A stretch of 64,000 bases of DNA from an uncultured Collinsella sp. (GCA_937989875.1 CALKBO010000019.1:29321-93320), one strand, 5' to 3'; positions 35,513 to 46,445 are shown, numbered from the stretch's first letter. Notes: generated by a model from the sequence alone, not told the origin. Program-made: numbers and translations.

Positions 35513-35927
35513 GGCATCCTCCTCAAACTGATGAACCTCAATTTGAGCTTACGAGGAGGGTGGGCAGCCACTGTCAGCACGGACAAAATAGGCCGCCGGC
35601 TGCAAACCAACTGCTGACCAAACACTTGACGGGACACTTGACCGAATATGCGCGCCGCAACAAAACCGCAGGTAAACATAGACGGCCAACCCGCTCTTTT
35701 GAACCAGATGCCCGTAGCCACCACAGAAACAACAGGTGACCACAGCCCAAGAAGTCGACAAATGAACACCCGTACGTCGGCAAACGAACAAATCGGTCGC
35801 AAACCCGCAAGGAGTGTCCCCGAATGCCGGCACATAAGGAACGTCCCCAGCTGCCGGCACTTGGGGACGTTCCATTTGGGCCAGCCGTTGGGGACAGCCC
35901 TTGTCGATTCAGCTGTGGACAGCCGCC
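35513..35927. other. Intergenic region of 415 bp with dispersed repeats
   Basis: No gene is supported. The segment has lower coding character and several short frames without ribosome sites. Its right half holds inverted and direct copies of the GGGACGTTCC/GCCGGCAC element and a further GGGGACAG motif near 35890. Confidence 0.5.
35810..35873 (-). repeat. GGGACGTTCC / GCCGGCAC elements, inverse and direct copies
   Basis: Minus-strand copy at 35810-35847 repeats the modules seen at 19983-20020. A plus-strand partial copy follows at 35851-35873 (GCCGGCACTTGGGGACGTTCC modules). The two form a head-to-head pair. Confidence 0.6.
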
Positions 35928-37409
<1,482 letters not shown>

Positions 37410-37414
37410 GGCAC

Positions 37415-40400
37415 TTACGCCTCCTTCTTGGTCGAAGCAACAGAGCTGGCGGTGGCGGGCGCAGCGCCAGCGACACCACCCGCCACATCAAAGCGAGCGA
37501 CATCCGCGGCACTCGCGCGGCCGGTCACAATGTCAAACGCCAGCTCCTCGGCCTGCGCATGCGTCTTGCCCACGGCCTCGGCGGCGGCGACAATCGCCAG
37601 CACGCGCTCGTACTCGGTTGGAATGACCTTCACAAAGTGCTTGCTCATCGTCTCAAAGCTGTAGAGCAGCTTAATACCGCGCGGGCTCTGCGTCGCGTCC
37701 ACGTGCTCCTGGATGAGCGCACGAATCTGCGCAAGCTCACCGGCCGTCGGGGCTTTAAGCTCAACGCTCTCGTGGTTCACACGGGCATCGAGCGTGCCGT
37801 ACTGGTCAAAGACGTAAGCCACGCCGCCCGTCATGCCGGCGGCGAAGTTCTGCCCGACCTCGCCCAAGATGAGCGCCAGACCTCCCGTCATGTACTCGCA
37901 GCCATGGTTGCCGCAGCCCTCGACCACCACCGTGGCACCGGAGTTGCGTACGCCAAAGCGCTGGCCGGCCAGGCCGTTAATGAAGCCGCGGCCACTCGTA
38001 GCGCCAAAGAACGCAACGTTGCCCACGATGATGTTCTCGTCGAACTTGTAGGTCGCATGCGGGTTGGGGCGCACCGACACCTCGCCGCCCGAAAGGCCCT
38101 TACCAAAGTAGTCGTTGGCGTCGCCGCACACGTTGAGCGTTATGCCGCGCGGCAGGAACGCGCCAAAACTCTGACCGGCCGAACCATCGCAATCGATGGT
38201 GATGGAGCCGGCGGGCAGGCCCTCGGGATGCGCCTTGGTCACCGCGTTGCCCAAGATGGTGCCCACGCAGCGGTTGACGTTGGCGATGTCGGCGCGGAAG
38301 CGAATCGGGCGCAGGTGCGCACGGGCATCGGCCGTATAGGGCACAAACAGCGTGGAATCGAGCGTCTTGTCGAGCTCGCTGTCCGCAGCCATCTGGGGCA
38401 GGAAGTGGCGACCGTCGGCACCCGGGATGTGGGCACCAAACTCACAGGTCGCGCTCGCCAGCACGGGCGATAGATCGAGCAGGTTGGCCTTGCGGTTGCC
38501 CGGGACCTCGATCTGGCGCAGGCACTCGGGATGGCCGACCATCTCGTCGACGGTGCGGAAGCCCAGGCTCGCCATGACCTCGCGCAGCTGCTCGGCAACA
38601 AAGAGCATAAAGCGTTCGACGTGCTCTGGCTTGCCGCGGAAGCCGCGACGCAGGCGGCAGTTTTGCGTAGCGATGCCGGCGGGGCAGGTATCCTGCTGGC
38701 AGTCGCGCTGCATGAGGCAGCCCATCGAGATGAGCGGCATGGTCGCAAAGCCAAACTCCTCGGCACCCAGCAGGCAGGCGACGGCGACGTCGGTGCCGTC
38801 CATGAGCTTGCCGTCGGCTTCGAGCACCACGCGTGAGCGCAGGCCGTTTTGCAGCAGCGTCTGCTGGGCCTCGGCAAGGCCAAGCTCCAGCGGCAGGCCG
38901 GCGTGCCAAATGGAGTCGCGCGCCGCGGCACCCGAGCCGCCGTTATGACCGCTGATCAAGATCTTGTCGGCAGCGCCCTTGGCCACACCGGTGGCGATGG
39001 TGCCGACGCCGGCCTCGCTGACCAGCTTGACCGACACGCGCGCACCGGGGTTGGCGTTCTTAAGATCGAAGATCAGCTCCGCCAAGTCCTCGATGGAGTA
39101 GATGTCGTGGTGCGGCGGAGGCGAGATCAGGCCGATGCCGGGCGTGGACTGACGAACCTCGGCGATCCAGGGGTAGACCTTCTTGCCGGGCAGGTGTCCG
39201 CCCTCGCCGGGCTTGGCGCCCTGGGCCATCTTGATCTGAATCTCGAAGGCGCTGCACAGGTAGCGGCTCGTCACGCCAAAGCGCGCGCTTGCCACCTGCT
39301 TGATGGCGGAGTTCTTAGAGTCACCGTTGGCCAGCGGGGTCTCGCGGCGCGGGTCCTCGCCGCCCTCGCCCGAGTTGGAGCGGCCGTGCAGGCGGTTCAT
39401 GGCAATGGCCATGCACTCGTGTGCCTCTTTGCTTATGGAACCGTACGACATGGCGCCGGTGTTAAAGCGGCGGACGATATTGAGCGCGGGCTCCACCTCG
39501 TCGAGCGAAACCGGGGTGCGGCCGCTGGCATCAAAGTCCAGCAGGTCGCGCAGGCGCACGGCACGGCCGGTGCGGTGCAGGCGGGCGCTGTACTCCTTAA
39601 AGGTGTCGTAGCTGTCCTCACGGCAGGCGGTCTGCAGCAAGTAGACAGTCTGCGGATCGATGAGGTGATCCTCGCCGCCGAGCGGGCGCCACTTGGTCAG
39701 GCCCAACGTGGGCAGCTGATCGGGAGCCGGGCTCTTAAGGATAGCGAGCGCGGCGTCATAGCGCTCATTCTGCTCGCGCTCAACGTCCTCGACACCCATA
39801 CCGCCCACACGGCTCACCGTGCCGGCGAAGTACGCGTTGACGAACTCCGGCGTAAAGCCCACGGCCTCGAAGATCTGCGCCGAATGGTAGCTCTGCACCG
39901 TGGAGATGCCCATCTTGGACATGATGGAGACGATGCCCGCCGTCGCGGCCTTGTTGTAGTTGGCGATGCCCTGCTCGGCCGTCACGTCCAAATCGCCGCG
40001 TGTCGCCAGATCGCGGATGCACGCATGTGCGTTGTACGGATAGATGCCGCTCGCGGAGTAGCCCACCAGTGCCGCAAAGTCATGCGGGGACACGGCGTCG
40101 CCGCACTCCACCACGATGTCGGCAAAGGTGCGCACGCCGGCGCGGATCAGGTGGTTGTGTACGCAGCCCACGGCAAGCAGCGACGGCACGGGCACCTCGC
40201 CCGCAGCGGCACGATCGCTCAACACCACGATGTTCACGCCGTCGCGGACCGCAGCCTCAACGTCCTCGGCAAGCTGCTTGAGCGCAGCCTGCAGTGCGCC
40301 CTCGCCGGCATCGCGGCGGTAGACGGCACGGAAGCGACGGGTCTTAAAGCCCACGCGGTCGATAGCGCAGATACGCTCGAACTCCTCCTCGTTGAGCAAC

Positions 40401-42112
40401 GGGCGCTCCAGGCGCACCAGTTGGCAGGCCGTACGGGAGTCCTCGAGCAGGTTGCCGTGGTTGCCCAGGTAGAGCGTGGTCGAGGTGACCATGTGCTCGC
40501 GCAGGGCATCGATCGGCGGATTCGTGACCTGGGCGAACAGCTGATAGAAGTAGTCAAAGAACGAGCGCGTCTTCTTGGACAGGCAGGCCAGCGGCGCGTC
40601 GATGCCCATCGAGGCGAGCGGGGCCTTGCCCTGCTGGGCCATGGGACGCACGACCTCGTCGACGTCATCCCAGTGGTAGCCGAGCTTGGCCATACGCACG
40701 GCGGCGGGCACCTCGGCGTCCTCGGCGGGCGTTGCTGCAACGGGCTCATCGAGCGCGTCGACGGTCAGCGTCTCCTCGGCAATCCAGTCGCGGTAGGGTT
40801 TTTCCTTGGCATAGCGAGCGCGCAGCTCATCGTTGTAGATCACGCGGCCGCGGGCAAAATCGACCTCGAGCATCTGGCCCGGTCCCAGGCAGCCACTCGT
40901 CAGGATGTTCTCGGGGCTCACCTCGATGGTGCCCACCTCGCTTGCCAGCATAAAGCGACCGTCGCGCGTCACATAGTAGCGGGCGGGACGCAGGCCGTTG
41001 CGGTCGAGAGCAGCACCCAGTGTGCGGCCGTCGGTAAAGGCGATGGCGGCCGGGCCGTCCCACGGCTCCATGAGCATGGACTGGTAGGCATCGTAGGCGC
41101 GGCGTTCCTCACTCAGACTGTCGTTGTGGTCCCACGGCTCGGGCAGCAGCATGGACGCGGCACGCGTGAGCGGGCGACCGTTCATGACCAGGAACTCGAG
41201 CACGTTGTCCAAAATCGCGGAGTCAGAACCCTCGCGGTTGATGATGGGCATCACGCGCTCAAGATCGTGCTGCAGCACGGGGCTGTACAGGTTGGGCTCG
41301 CGGGCGCGGATCCAGTTGACGTTGCCCTTGAGGGTGTTGATCTCGCCGTTGTGGATGATAAAGCGGTTGGGGTGCGCGCGTTCCCAGCTGGGCGTGGTGT
41401 TGGTGGAGTAGCGCGAGTGGACAAGCGCTACGGCCGTCTTGACGGCGGCGTCGTTGAGGTCGATGAAGAAGCGGCGCATCTGCGTGGCGACCAGCATGCC
41501 CTTGTACACGATAGTACGCGAGCTCATGGAGCACACATAGAAGATCTTGTCGCGCAGGGCAAACTCGGCGTCGGCCTTCTTCTCGATGGTGCGGCGGCAC
41601 ACATACAGACGGCGCTCGAAGGCGTCGCCCGCCGGCGTGTCGTCGGGGCGACCCAGAAAGGCCTGCAGGATGGTAGGCATGCAGGCGCGGGCCGTCTCGC
41701 CCAGGTCGTGCGGGTCGACCGGCACCTCGCGCCAAAAGAGCAGCGGCACGCCGGCCTCGGCGCAACCCTCCTCAAACACGCGGCGGGCATCCTCTACGCC
41801 CTTGTCGTCCTGCGGGAAGAACAGCATGGCCACGCCATAGTCGCCCTCTGCCGGCAGAATCTGGCCGCACTTTTGAGCCTCTTTACGGAAAAAGTGATGC
41901 GGAACCTGGAACAGGATGCCAGCGCCGTCGCCGGTGTTCTTCTCGAGTCCCGTGCCACCGCGGTGCTCCAAGTTGACCAGAATGGACAGCGCATCGTCCA
42001 AAATCTGGTGATGGCGCTCACCGTTGATATCGGCAAGCGCGCCGATGCCACATGCATCGTGGTCGAATTCGGGGCGATAAAGGCCCTGCTGCTGAGCGGA
42101 ATCTGCCTGCAT
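37415..42112 (-). CDS. gltB: Glutamate synthase, large (alpha) subunit
   Basis: A 1565-residue protein of full family length. The N-terminal class II glutamine amidotransferase domain starts at Cys21 in FDHDACGIG, normally exposed by removal of a propeptide. The central and FMN-binding synthase domains contain GYSASGIYPYN, GEGGEDP and PGEGGHLPGKKV. The 3Fe-4S ligands lie around CLMQRDCQQDTCPAGIATQ (Cys residues spaced 5 apart). The C-terminal GXGXG beta-helix ends with GLAGQRFGVRNSG-type repeats. ATG follows AGGGGAGG. It makes the 5' half of gltBD. Confidence 0.96.
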   Translation of the reverse strand: MQADSAQQQGLYRPEFDHDACGIGALADINGERHHQILDDALSILVNLEHRGGTGLEKNTGDGAGILFQVPHHFFRKEAQKCGQILPAEGDYGVAMLFFPQDDKGVEDARRVFEEGCAEAGVPLLFWREVPVDPHDLGETARACMPTILQAFLGRPDDTPAGDAFERRLYVCRRTIEKKADAEFALRDKIFYVCSMSSRTIVYKGMLVATQMRRFFIDLNDAAVKTAVALVHSRYSTNTTPSWERAHPNRFIIHNGEINTLKGNVNWIRAREPNLYSPVLQHDLERVMPIINREGSDSAILDNVLEFLVMNGRPLTRAASMLLPEPWDHNDSLSEERRAYDAYQSMLMEPWDGPAAIAFTDGRTLGAALDRNGLRPARYYVTRDGRFMLASEVGTIEVSPENILTSGCLGPGQMLEVDFARGRVIYNDELRARYAKEKPYRDWIAEETLTVDALDEPVAATPAEDAEVPAAVRMAKLGYHWDDVDEVVRPMAQQGKAPLASMGIDAPLACLSKKTRSFFDYFYQLFAQVTNPPIDALREHMVTSTTLYLGNHGNLLEDSRTACQLVRLERPLLNEEEFERICAIDRVGFKTRRFRAVYRRDAGEGALQAALKQLAEDVEAAVRDGVNIVVLSDRAAAGEVPVPSLLAVGCVHNHLIRAGVRTFADIVVECGDAVSPHDFAALVGYSASGIYPYNAHACIRDLATRGDLDVTAEQGIANYNKAATAGIVSIMSKMGISTVQSYHSAQIFEAVGFTPEFVNAYFAGTVSRVGGMGVEDVEREQNERYDAALAILKSPAPDQLPTLGLTKWRPLGGEDHLIDPQTVYLLQTACREDSYDTFKEYSARLHRTGRAVRLRDLLDFDASGRTPVSLDEVEPALNIVRRFNTGAMSYGSISKEAHECMAIAMNRLHGRSNSGEGGEDPRRETPLANGDSKNSAIKQVASARFGVTSRYLCSAFEIQIKMAQGAKPGEGGHLPGKKVYPWIAEVRQSTPGIGLISPPPHHDIYSIEDLAELIFDLKNANPGARVSVKLVSEAGVGTIATGVAKGAADKILISGHNGGSGAAARDSIWHAGLPLELGLAEAQQTLLQNGLRSRVVLEADGKLMDGTDVAVACLLGAEEFGFATMPLISMGCLMQRDCQQDTCPAGIATQNCRLRRGFRGKPEHVERFMLFVAEQLREVMASLGFRTVDEMVGHPECLRQIEVPGNRKANLLDLSPVLASATCEFGAHIPGADGRHFLPQMAADSELDKTLDSTLFVPYTADARAHLRPIRFRADIANVNRCVGTILGNAVTKAHPEGLPAGSITIDCDGSAGQSFGAFLPRGITLNVCGDANDYFGKGLSGGEVSVRPNPHATYKFDENIIVGNVAFFGATSGRGFINGLAGQRFGVRNSGATVVVEGCGNHGCEYMTGGLALILGEVGQNFAAGMTGGVAYVFDQYGTLDARVNHESVELKAPTAGELAQIRALIQEHVDATQSPRGIKLLYSFETMSKHFVKVIPTEYERVLAIVAAAEAVGKTHAQAEELAFDIVTGRASAADVARFDVAGGVAGAAPATASSVASTKKEA

Positions 42113-42295
42113 CGCGATCCTCCCCTAGATATTAGACAATCAGTTGAATAGGCATACTAGGAGCATCACCGGCCCGTTGTGTTTCCCGCCCGTTTCGAAA
42201 CAATTGCGTAACGCACGCCCCATGAGTGGACACCGCCGACCTCAAGGGCGACAACATAGGCCCCAAGTTCGGCCTGCAAACTCACCTCTTCAAAC

Positions 42296-42512
42296 ATCTC
42301 AATCTGTAACAGGAAGACCCAATTTCGACGACTAACTGTTACAGATTGAGATGTTTTCGAGAGACGGTTCCGAATGTCTCAATCTGTAACATGAAGGGCC
42401 GGTTTTTGCAGCTAACTGTTACAGATCGAGATATTCCATAGGACCATTTCTTCTTGTCTTGATCTGTAACACCTAGACCCAATTTCCATCCCTAGTTGTT
42501 ACAGATCAAGAC
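42296..42512. repeat. Dyad-repeat array D1: three 57-bp units
   Basis: Units at 42296-42352, 42376-42432 and 42456-42512, each exactly 80 bp from the next. The first and third have perfect inverted arms. The array lies in the 520-bp gap between divergent gltB and the Nramp gene. The rest of that gap holds a candidate metal-regulator dyad (GTTAGTCATGGTTAAC near 42557-42573) before the Nramp gene and nothing else recognised. Confidence 0.92.
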
Positions 42513-42634
42513 ATTTCGGCAACTCCCTTTCACCATCCTATTCAAATACAATAATATTGTTAGTCATGGTTAACTTTTGAGCCTAAAACGGGTATCCTTT
42601 GCGGCGTCAAACAAACGGCACGCAGGAGCTCACC

Positions 42635-43891
42635 ATGCTCAACCATCTCAAACAACACTTTGGCTCCCGACGCACCGGTGGTCACGGAGGCCTAGACATT
42701 GCGCGGCACATCGGCCCCGGGCTGCTCGTGACCGTCGGCTTTATTGACCCGGGCAACTGGGCCTCCAATATGGCCGCGGGCTCGCAGTTTGGCTACGCGC
42801 TGCTGTGGATCGTCACACTGTCCACGATTATGCTCATTGTGCTGCAGCACAACGCGGCGCACTTGGGCATCGCCACGGGCGCCTGCCTTGCCGAGGCCAC
42901 GACCCGCTTTCTCCCCCGCTTCGTTGGGCGCACGGTGCTCGCCAGTGCCTACCTCGCGACCATCGCCACCGCCATGGCCGAGATCCTGGGCGGCGCGATT
43001 GCGCTCCAGATGCTCTTTGGACTGCCCGTGCGTGCCGGCTGCGTCATCGTGGCAGCAGTATCGATGGCGATGCTCATGACGAGCTCCTACAAGCGTGCCG
43101 AGCGCTGGATTATCGCCTTCGTAGGCGTGGTAGGACTCTCGTTTTTGGCCGAGCTTGCACTAGTCAAGGTCGACTGGCCGCAAGCCGCCGCAAGCTGGAT
43201 CACGCCCAGTATGCCCACTGGCTCTGCCGCGATTATCGTGAGTGTCCTGGGTGCGGTCGTTATGCCCCACAACCTCTTTCTACACTCCGAGGTCATCCAA
43301 TCCATGCATTTCGAAGGCCAAGGCGAGCAGGTTATCGAAGAGCGTCTGCGCTATGAGCTCTTCGACACGCTCTTTTCGATGGGCGTGGGCTGGGCAATCA
43401 ACTCGGCCATGGTCATCCTGGCCGCAACGACCTTCTTTGCGCACGGCATTGTCGTAGACGACCTCGCCGTCGCAGCGGACACGCTCTCCCCCATTCTGGG
43501 CCCAGCAAGCTCGACAATCTTTGCGGTGGCGCTGCTGTTTGCGGGCCTCTCGAGTAGTGTGACGGCAGGCATGGCGGCAGGCACCATCACCGCGGGCATG
43601 TTCGACGAGGAATACGACATCCACGACCGGCACTCATCGATTGGAGTGGCGGTCTGTTTCGTCGGCGCAGTGGCGGCGTGCCTGATCGTCCCGAATCCTT
43701 TTGAGGGTCTCATCTGGAGTCAGGCGCTGTTGTCGCTTCAGTTGCCGATTACGGTCTTTGTGCTCATACGACTCACCAGTTCGCCCCGCGTCATGGGCAA
43801 ATACGCCAACTCGCGCCCGCTCAACACGCTGCTCGTAGGAATCGGTGCCATCGTGACGATTCTCGACATCGTGCTGCTAACGGGGATGTAA
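42635..43891 (+). CDS. mntH: Nramp family divalent metal (Mn2+/Fe2+) transporter
   Basis: A 418-residue transporter with about eleven membrane segments. The metal-binding DPGN motif in FIDPGNWASNMAAGSQ is in segment 1, and MPHNLFLHS with the conserved A..MPH in segment 6. These motifs assign proton-coupled Mn2+ or Fe2+ uptake. The ATG follows CAGGAGCTCACC. An imperfect dyad (GTTAGTCATGGTTAAC) about 70 bp upstream could be a DtxR/MntR-type operator. Repeat units lie on both sides of the gene. Confidence 0.9.
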   Translation: MLNHLKQHFGSRRTGGHGGLDIARHIGPGLLVTVGFIDPGNWASNMAAGSQFGYALLWIVTLSTIMLIVLQHNAAHLGIATGACLAEATTRFLPRFVGRTVLASAYLATIATAMAEILGGAIALQMLFGLPVRAGCVIVAAVSMAMLMTSSYKRAERWIIAFVGVVGLSFLAELALVKVDWPQAAASWITPSMPTGSAAIIVSVLGAVVMPHNLFLHSEVIQSMHFEGQGEQVIEERLRYELFDTLFSMGVGWAINSAMVILAATTFFAHGIVVDDLAVAADTLSPILGPASSTIFAVALLFAGLSSSVTAGMAAGTITAGMFDEEYDIHDRHSSIGVAVCFVGAVAACLIVPNPFEGLIWSQALLSLQLPITVFVLIRLTSSPRVMGKYANSRPLNTLLVGIGAIVTILDIVLLTGM

Positions 43892-43920
43892 TTGGGATGG
43901 CGTGACTGTCCAGATATAAC

Positions 43921-43962
43921 GTCTCAATCTGTAACACGTAAGGCCGTTTTAAACCGTCAGAT
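43921..43962. repeat. Dyad-repeat element D2: half unit, right arm lost
   Basis: The left arm GTCTCAATCTGTAAC (43921-43935) and the 27-nt interior starting with A are intact. The expected right arm at 43963-43977 is replaced by the leading A-run and stem of the rubredoxin terminator. It lies 29 bp after the mntH stop. Confidence 0.8.
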
Positions 43963-43966
43963 AAAT

Positions 43967-44004
43967 CAAAAGGGTCCCGGCCGGAATATCCGGCCGGGGC
44001 CCTT
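43967..44004 (-). terminator. Terminator of the rubredoxin gene
   Basis: A 15-bp stem AAGGGTCCCGGCCGG/CCGGCCGGGGCCCTT with one wobble and a 5-nt loop, followed by TTTTGATTT on the minus strand. Confidence 0.85.
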
Positions 44005-44044
44005 GGACAGAGCTCTGTATAGCTAATCGCCGTGTGTCTACGAG

Positions 44045-44188
44045 TTACTCCTCGACGAGCTCAAACTGATCGGGACCGACGCCGCACACCGGGCACACGT
44101 AGTCCTCGGGCAGCTCGGGCGTGTCGACCTCAACCTCGTAACCGCAAACGGTGCACACGAACTTGTACGTCTTCTTTTCCTCGGCCAT
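44045..44188 (-). CDS. Small rubredoxin-like protein
   Basis: A 47-residue protein with two CxxC motifs spaced as in rubredoxin: CTVCGYE near residue 12 and CPVCGVGPDQFE near residue 32. They would bind one iron for electron transfer in anaerobic oxidative-stress or flavoprotein pathways. It is shorter than classical rubredoxin (about 52-54) but keeps the core. AGGAG precedes the ATG. A well-formed promoter lies just upstream and a strong terminator downstream. Upstream on the same strand is a flavin reductase family protein, a common functional neighbour. Confidence 0.9.
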   Translation of the reverse strand: MAEEKKTYKFVCTVCGYEVEVDTPELPEDYVCPVCGVGPDQFELVEE

Positions 44189-44232
44189 GATGTTCTCCTC
44201 TCGAACGTGGCTGCTGATGTACTTTGCTTATT

Positions 44233-44260
44233 AGTATATATTCTTAATAATATAATGCAA
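44233..44260 (-). promoter_or_regulatory. Promoter of the rubredoxin gene
   Basis: On the minus strand, -35 TTGCAT (44255-44260), 16-bp AT-rich spacer and -10 TATACT (44233-44238), 45 nt before the start codon. Confidence 0.7.
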
Positions 44261-44277
44261 GCGGTTTTACCGCATTT

Positions 44278-44781
44278 CTACCCTTGGTACGAAGACGCCT
44301 TGGGCGGCGTCTTGCCCTTCAGGACCTTATGGTAGTAATCGTAGGTGAGCGGCGTCTCGTCGCTCAGGCGCTCGGCATCCTCGACCTCACCGATAAACAG
44401 TAGATGCGTGCCCACATCCACTGTGTCGATCAAACGGCAGCTAAACAAGGCCGCCGCATGCTCGGGAACATAGGGCATGCCCAGTGCGGTCTCGCACGTC
44501 TCGTACTTGGCAAATTTGTCATAGTTGCTGCTGGTACGGAATCCAAAGTTACCAATGTAGGGCATATCGGCCGTCTGATCGATCACGGTCAGCGCAAAGG
44601 CCTTGGCAGACGAGATAACGCCAGACGTGACATTTTCCTTGTTCACGGCAACCGAAATGCGCGGCGGCGTGGACGTCACCTGCACCGCGGTGTTGATAAT
44701 GCAGCCGGCGCGCGATCCATCTGCCGCGGCACTCACCACATACAGCCCGCAGGGCATCGTAAAGAACGCAGTTTTATCCAA
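44278..44781 (-). CDS. Flavin reductase family (FMN-binding split barrel) protein
   Basis: A 167-residue FMN-binding split-barrel protein. The N-terminus LDKTAFFTMPCGLYVVSA and later AGCIINTAVQVTSTPPRISVAV match the flavin reductase-like/high-molecular-weight rubredoxin family. The start is taken as a TTG 8 nt after GGGGAG, aligning with family N-termini; a GTG three codons upstream touches the ribosome site. It may exchange electrons with the rubredoxin encoded next. Exact substrate unknown. Confidence 0.8.
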   Translation of the reverse strand: MDKTAFFTMPCGLYVVSAAADGSRAGCIINTAVQVTSTPPRISVAVNKENVTSGVISSAKAFALTVIDQTADMPYIGNFGFRTSSNYDKFAKYETCETALGMPYVPEHAAALFSCRLIDTVDVGTHLLFIGEVEDAERLSDETPLTYDYYHKVLKGKTPPKASSYQG

Positions 44782-44877
44782 AACGATCACTCCCCTAACT
44801 CGGAATTGAGCCTTGCAGACGTATATACCCACAATGAGACATATGTGTCAGAACGGTAAGAAAAATGAGCCACACGC

Positions 44878-44944
44878 AGTTGCGGTGAAAAAGTCCCTGT
44901 TTAAGCCTGGATACCCAACAAACAGGAACTATTCCACCGCAACT
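44878..44944. repeat. Imperfect 67-bp inverted repeat (AGTTGCGGTG family)
   Basis: Arms of 25 bp (44878-44902 and 44920-44944) match at 22 positions when inverted, starting AGTTGCGGTG and ending CCTGTTT, with a 17-nt loop. It lies in the 230-bp gap between the flavin reductase and smpB genes, where I see nothing else. Confidence 0.75.
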
Positions 44945-45013
44945 TGCGAGGAGCAGACCGGGAGTACGACAACAGTGATGGATGAACATCCCCGCCCGCC
45001 CGGATATCAACCC

Positions 45014-45484
45014 TTAGCGATTACGCTCCTTAAGCGCGCGATCGATTTCGCGCTGAACGTCACGTTTGGCCATGTCCTCGCGTTTGTCGTAGAGCTTTTT
45101 GCCACGGCCCAGGCCCAACAGCAGCTTAACGCGACCATCGGTATTAAAGTAGAGCTCGAGCGGCACCAGTGCATAGCCGCGGTTGCGCAGTTTGCCGTCA
45201 AGAAAATCAATCTCCTTGCGATGCAGCAGCAGACGGCGCCGGCGATCGGGATCACGGTTCCACACGCCACCGTGACTATAGGGATGGATGTGCAAACCCA
45301 CCAGCCAGCACTCGCCGCCGCGAATCAGCGCAAAAGTATCGGTAATCTGACAGGCGCGCTCGCGAATCGACTTGACCTCGGTACCGCTCAGCTCAATGCC
45401 GCATTCGAATGTCTCGTCGATAAAGTATTCGTGATGCGCCGAACGATTCTTGGAGATGAGCTTGCGCTCGCGCTTACTGGGCAT
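45014..45484 (-). CDS. smpB: SsrA-binding protein SmpB
   Basis: A 156-residue protein that delivers tmRNA to stalled ribosomes. Typical segments are NRSAHHEYFIDETFECGI, LSGTEVKSIR, HIHPYSHGG and RNRDP-like VWNRDPDRRRRLLLHRKEI, with a basic C-terminal tail. The ATG follows GAGGAGG and overlaps the end of the TPR gene by 11 bp, so the two are translationally linked. The tmRNA gene is not seen in this window. Confidence 0.93.
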   Translation of the reverse strand: MPSKRERKLISKNRSAHHEYFIDETFECGIELSGTEVKSIRERACQITDTFALIRGGECWLVGLHIHPYSHGGVWNRDPDRRRRLLLHRKEIDFLDGKLRNRGYALVPLELYFNTDGRVKLLLGLGRGKKLYDKREDMAKRDVQREIDRALKERNR

Positions 45485-46391
45485 CGCCGGCCTCCTCGGC
45501 GTCATCGGCTTTCCCGCTCGCGGCCTCGCGTTTGGCCTTGTGCTCGGCGTTGAGCTCGGCATCGCTTTCGCGCACCAGCTTAATGATCGCCGCGCATGCC
45601 TCCTCTCCCACCAGGTCGCGGGCACGGACCGTCAGGCGTGTAGCCTCCTGCTTGTCACCGTCGCTCGCAGCGTCGGTCGCACACATAATCAGACAAATGG
45701 CAATCTCGGCCGAAGGCGAGGTCGGTACGCCCTGTAACGCCAGCTCGCCCATCACATGCTCATCACTCTCGTCGGCGGCATCCGGATAGGTGGCATGGAT
45801 CTTGCTGAGCAAGCGCGTCGTATGTGAATCGCCAGGGGCCAAGCGCAGCGCCAGACGTGCGCAACCCACGGCCGCCGAGACGTTCTCGGTCTCGGGCTCC
45901 AAAAAGTACTGGCCCAAGTTGGCGTAGGCGCGGGCGGCGCACCTGCCGTCACTCGCACGCTCCAGCACCGAAAACGAAAGCGAAGCCCACTCCTGCTTGT
46001 CCTCGAGCGCACGGAACAGCTCGGCCAGATCCAGTCGGTAGTTGCAGTTCATGGGGTCCCAGCGCACGGCCTGCATCAAGGCATTGCGGGCGCTAACATA
46101 ATCCTGCTGACGGATGTAGGCAAACGCCATGTCGGAGTACAGGCGATCAAAGGGCACCTCGACCTGCACCAGCTCGCGTGGATCCTTTTCCACGCGGCGG
46201 TAGGCCAGGCGCTCAAACTTGCTATCGAAGCTAAAGTACTGGCGGTTCTCCTCCGTTTTGCACTCGGCATCGATATACTCCTCGGCGAGCTCCACCAAAC
46301 GCTCCAGCAGCGGCGTCGCCGTGGCCAGGTCTCCCTGCGCCAGGTAATTCTCGGCATACGTAATGTCTTGTAGGCTGATGGGCAGGTCCAT
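45474..46391 (-). CDS. TPR-like protein upstream of smpB
   Basis: A 305-residue helical protein with several tetratricopeptide-like repeats: YAENYLAQGDLATATPLLERL, then SDMAFAYIRQQDYVSARNALMQAV, then RAYANLGQYF (each given only in part), and a charged C-terminal tail. It is probably a scaffold for protein interaction; the partner is unknown. The ATG follows GAGGAG. It starts after the tRNA operon terminator and overlaps smpB. Confidence 0.65.
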   Translation of the reverse strand: MDLPISLQDITYAENYLAQGDLATATPLLERLVELAEEYIDAECKTEENRQYFSFDSKFERLAYRRVEKDPRELVQVEVPFDRLYSDMAFAYIRQQDYVSARNALMQAVRWDPMNCNYRLDLAELFRALEDKQEWASLSFSVLERASDGRCAARAYANLGQYFLEPETENVSAAVGCARLALRLAPGDSHTTRLLSKIHATYPDAADESDEHVMGELALQGVPTSPSAEIAICLIMCATDAASDGDKQEATRLTVRARDLVGEEACAAIIKLVRESDAELNAEHKAKREAASGKADDAEEAGDAQ

Positions 46392-46445
46392 AGCAACTCC
46401 TCGGTCCAGGTGAAACGCGGCTCATTCCACACATGCGGTGTATAC

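Noticed and set aside
35509..35835. Minus-strand open frame of about 108 codons in the gap before gltD
   Set aside because: No ribosome site, atypical composition, and overlap with the start of the 34805-35512 gene and with repeats.
38849..42151. 1100-codon open frame antisense to gltB
   Set aside because: Shadow of the unmistakable GltB frame. No similarity and no start signals.
44782..45013. tmRNA gene next to smpB
   Set aside because: No tRNA-Ala-like ends, no ANDENYALAA-like tag frame. The segment is an imperfect palindrome.
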